This document shows, one piece after another, positions 61,043-64,000 of a stretch of DNA of 64,000 bases (position 1 is the stretch's first letter; every line of letters starts with the position of its first letter). A model generated the notes under the pieces. It had not been told where the DNA came from, did no database searches, and worked only from the letters and a program-made list of their open reading frames with translations. The DNA comes from Pseudomonadota bacterium (lineage in GTDB: Bacteria > Pseudomonadota > Gammaproteobacteria > Burkholderiales > Gallionellaceae): contig JAJYYO010000019.1 in assembly GCA_021800795.1 (NCBI GenBank), forward strand, positions 1-64,000, in the 5' to 3' direction. The position numbers were made by a program, and so were the translations under genes.

Positions 61043-63529
61043 TTATTTTCTTAATGACAAATATTCCTTAAAAGTACGTTTAAAGTGTTCATCATCTTTA
61101 AAGTGTTCAATTCCAAAATTTATACAGTTTTTTAAACGGGGCAATGCATCTTTATGTTGAGGTTTGATTTTAATTATTGTTAAAAGCAATCTGCTCATCG
61201 TTGATGTTGGATACGCATCCGACGATCCTCTAGCAATTCTTTCCAAATCCAATATATTTACCCCCTCTTCATACACTAATTCATCAGCACAATTTGACTC
61301 AATATATTTGTCGAGCAAGGCAGTTCCCAACGAATGACGTGTTTGAAATGAATCATAGTGTGTCAACCCAGTTCTGAAACAGTCAATTGCATTGTCCAGC
61401 ATTCCAATTTTTCTATAATATCGACCAAAATGGAGCCAGAAGACACCATCTTTTCCAAATACTTTTTGCGCTTCGTGATAAGTTTTTTCCGTATCTTGTT
61501 TTTTGCTGGCAGCTGGGAAAAATTTATCGTACAAGAAATTGTTCGAAATAACATGCTTGTACATTTGATATGCAATCGGGTGATACTTAATATCATCAAT
61601 AGAAAACTGAGATGATAAATACTTAAGGATTCCAACGATAAAATCTACATCTCCTTTTCCTGCAATACAGTTCTCAAAATAATAAGTGGCAATAATTTGG
61701 TGCCTACAGCTGAGCCGCATCGATCCAAGCGGGCAAATTACCACCCCATCCAAATCAGAATTTAAACGATCGATAATTTTCTCTACAGCAATATTCAGAA
61801 AACCGGCGACGTATTTAATAGGGGTAGGAAAACCGAAAGAATTCATAATCGAGACAATGTCAAGAACTTGTCTTGCCAAAATATCTTTTACCGAGTGATA
61901 GTCCTGATAAATCTTTTCTTCAAGATTTTCATGCGTAGTCAATGAATATAAAGCTGACAGAAGATCCCCACCATAACCTGCTTCTTTATCGAGAATCAAA
62001 CCTGCTCGCTTTGCAACAGGAAGCGCAGAGAAGTTTTCAATATTCAGTCCGTGCTCTTCCATTTTTTGAGCTATAGCCATCGCATCAGGGAAAGTTAGTC
62101 TCCCTACTGTAAATGAGCTCAGAAACTCTTTACTTTCATCTAGCTGATGAAAATTTTTTTTATAATCGCTAAGTCTATCCTCAAGCAAGAACAAACAATG
62201 AGGAAGTTTTTTATCCTTTAATCGATTAACAATCAGATTCACAGCATAGTAATACTCAGCAGCCGAATAAAAAACTATTATTGAGGTTGATGTAAAACCA
62301 CTAATTATCTGGAATAACAAATCTGCATCGATTCCATTAGACGAATCGTATTCGTAAATATATGGATATGTTGTTACTAAACTCTGTAAAGAAGCACGAA
62401 TAGCTGTTGTTTTCCCTGAACCACTTGAGCCGACAACATTGATTATTGTTACACCTTCTGATTTATCTTGAAGACGCACGCTAATATAACTAATCAAGTC
62501 ACTTGTTTTTGATGTAATCGCATGAGTTGAATTAGCTATATAGAACCAATCTGGGTGTGCGCCAGCCAAAAAATGTCTTAATATTCCAGTCATCAACCTT
62601 GCTCTTTCGAGTTCTTGAAGAACTGGATTGAATGCCTCTTTGAACCAAACCTTTGCTTTTAGAGCAATTCTGGACCTTTGTATTAATGGCACTGATTCCG
62701 TAATTATCTCGTCTATAGATCGAGGGCGAAGACTTGAATATATCACGTTGAAAAATTCTTCAGCTTTCGCATCGATCACATCAAAGCCCGCTGCTATATA
62801 ATTTTCACGTTTGATGTCATCTGGGTTTGGCATTACTATCCAATTTTTTGCACCCAACGTATTACCGTAAACATTTTTTCTAGCCGCTAGGTGTGCGTCA
62901 ATATCTGCTTCGTCAAACTGATTACCAACAACTACGACTCCACCGGCCATAATTTTTGCTGCAAGTTCATTTTGCCAGTCGAGAGTTTTACTGGATGCAT
63001 TTCCATATTCTTCATTTGAAAAAATAAAACCATCTGCTTGTTTTTTAATAGTTCCATGAATACTTACTACAGGAATGGTGCCAATAGAATTATTGGCTAG
63101 CTGTGACTCAGTATAATTAAAAGCTTGAAACTCGGCACTTATAACGCCCCTTGCTTTAGCCTGCTGAATAGCCACGTCCAATACGTTGTCGATATTTGTT
63201 GTATAAATTCGACTCCACACATATTTAAAGATGCTTTCCTGCCATGAATTGACTACTGTGACTGTAAAGCATTTTTCCAAAAACTCATTGAAATTTGGTA
63301 AAGACCGTTCTGCAAAGTTATATGCGTCTTTAAGTGTTGTTCTAGGCCCCGCTTTTCTATTACATTCTTCTAAAAGCAGATCTCGCAGCCCATCGCCATT
63401 CGGTATTTTTAACAATGATGATGTAGTATTTCCTTGGCTAAAACCAGCCCCAAGAAGCAAAGACACCTGCCCACTATTTATAAGAGGACATATTGATTCC
63501 TTTATTTTTTTTTCATCATCAGAATTCAT
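61043..63529 (-). CDS. SIR2-like / P-loop NTPase / TPR-like defence protein (Avs5-like architecture)
   Basis: SIR2 motifs VSLLLGAGFSQG, RIYTTNIDNVLD, VVSIHGTIKK; P-loop NVVGSSGSGKTTAIRASL; C-terminal TPR-like GKDGVFWLHFGRYYRKIGMLDNAIDCFRTGL; visibly AT-richer than flanks. Confidence 0.82.
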   Translation of the reverse strand: MNSDDEKKIKESICPLINSGQVSLLLGAGFSQGNTTSSLLKIPNGDGLRDLLLEECNRKAGPRTTLKDAYNFAERSLPNFNEFLEKCFTVTVVNSWQESIFKYVWSRIYTTNIDNVLDVAIQQAKARGVISAEFQAFNYTESQLANNSIGTIPVVSIHGTIKKQADGFIFSNEEYGNASSKTLDWQNELAAKIMAGGVVVVGNQFDEADIDAHLAARKNVYGNTLGAKNWIVMPNPDDIKRENYIAAGFDVIDAKAEEFFNVIYSSLRPRSIDEIITESVPLIQRSRIALKAKVWFKEAFNPVLQELERARLMTGILRHFLAGAHPDWFYIANSTHAITSKTSDLISYISVRLQDKSEGVTIINVVGSSGSGKTTAIRASLQSLVTTYPYIYEYDSSNGIDADLLFQIISGFTSTSIIVFYSAAEYYYAVNLIVNRLKDKKLPHCLFLLEDRLSDYKKNFHQLDESKEFLSSFTVGRLTFPDAMAIAQKMEEHGLNIENFSALPVAKRAGLILDKEAGYGGDLLSALYSLTTHENLEEKIYQDYHSVKDILARQVLDIVSIMNSFGFPTPIKYVAGFLNIAVEKIIDRLNSDLDGVVICPLGSMRLSCRHQIIATYYFENCIAGKGDVDFIVGILKYLSSQFSIDDIKYHPIAYQMYKHVISNNFLYDKFFPAASKKQDTEKTYHEAQKVFGKDGVFWLHFGRYYRKIGMLDNAIDCFRTGLTHYDSFQTRHSLGTALLDKYIESNCADELVYEEGVNILDLERIARGSSDAYPTSTMSRLLLTIIKIKPQHKDALPRLKNCINFGIEHFKDDEHFKRTFKEYLSLRK

Positions 63530-63669
63530 GAATCACCTTTTTGAAAGTTGACTTTGCAGATTTAATAGTCAGAGTATAACTTCACTTAAAAAAATTGTAT
63601 TTTTTAATATTTCCTTGCTCCTGCGCAGCGCGTGGGAGCGAGGAAGATGAGGGCGGGTAATTTGTCAGG

Positions 63670-64000
63670 TCAGCGGGTAAAAATGACGAGCGGGATGTCG
63701 GCGTAGCGTTGTCTGCCGTCCGCATCACGCCACGGAATTTGCTGGCGTTGTTTTTCATCGAAGGTGGATTTTTCATCGCGATTGGCCAGGTTGAGGTAGG
63801 CGACGATTTCCGCCATACCGCGCGTGACGGGGTATTTTTCGACGATGTCGGACAAGGCTGCCTGGCCTTTTTCCGAGAGCATCCGCGCAATCTGGTTTTT
63901 CAGCAGCGCTTCATCCACGTAGTGTTGATTGAACAGGGCCTCGGCGGAAAACTCACTGGTTCCCAGCAGCGGCGCGGTATCAAGCATCTGGATTTTGCGC
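63670..64000 (-). CDS. jetA: Wadjet protein JetA (DUF3375), C-terminal part; 5' end beyond the window
   Basis: ARMLSEKGQAALSDIVEKYPVTRGMAEIVAYLNLANRDEKSTFDEKQRQQIPW...ADIPLVIFTR*. Confidence 0.85.
   Translation of the reverse strand, partial: RKIQMLDTAPLLGTSEFSAEALFNQHYVDEALLKNQIARMLSEKGQAALSDIVEKYPVTRGMAEIVAYLNLANRDEKSTFDEKQRQQIPWRDADGRQRYADIPLVIFTR

Noticed and set aside
63582-63890. 102-aa minus-strand ORF overlapping jetA
   Set aside because: Out of frame with the DUF3375-like reading frame; Ser/Pro/Lys-rich shadow.

Overview
The window is a 64-kb chromosomal segment of a betaproteobacterium, Gallionellaceae/Nitrosomonadales-like (inferred from gene content and protein flavour). Housekeeping blocks: srkA/yihE-like kinase; dksA; maf/yceD-rpmF-plsX-fabH-fabD-fabG; glnB; guaB-guaA; purL; thrS-infC-rpmI-rplT-pheS-pheT-ihfA-merR; tRNA-Pro; a PAS/GAF/GGDEF/EAL protein; glnD-map. 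Accessory content that stands out: (1) a 1726-aa tail-anchored coiled-coil protein with 112-residue repeats, apparently 4 x 28 residues, in which one copy is shorter by exactly 28 residues; (2) a type I Wadjet jetABCD defence locus in which a SIR2-P-loop NTPase-TPR-like gene and a VapBC-like pair lie between jetA and jetB; (3) a Pls/PosA-family single-module NRPS next to a potABCD-like transporter and a phosphopantetheinyl transferase; (4) recurrent heptanucleotide-repeat cassettes, mostly between codirectional genes and often with inverted arms, one of them in-frame inside purL; (5) a palindromic repeat element inserted in-frame in nnrD; (6) a 123-bp tandem repeat that duplicates a terminator-like hairpin; (7) an mqsRA toxin-antitoxin locus next to an orphan StbD/Phd-like antitoxin. 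All assignments come from reading the sequence and from family knowledge; no searches were run.
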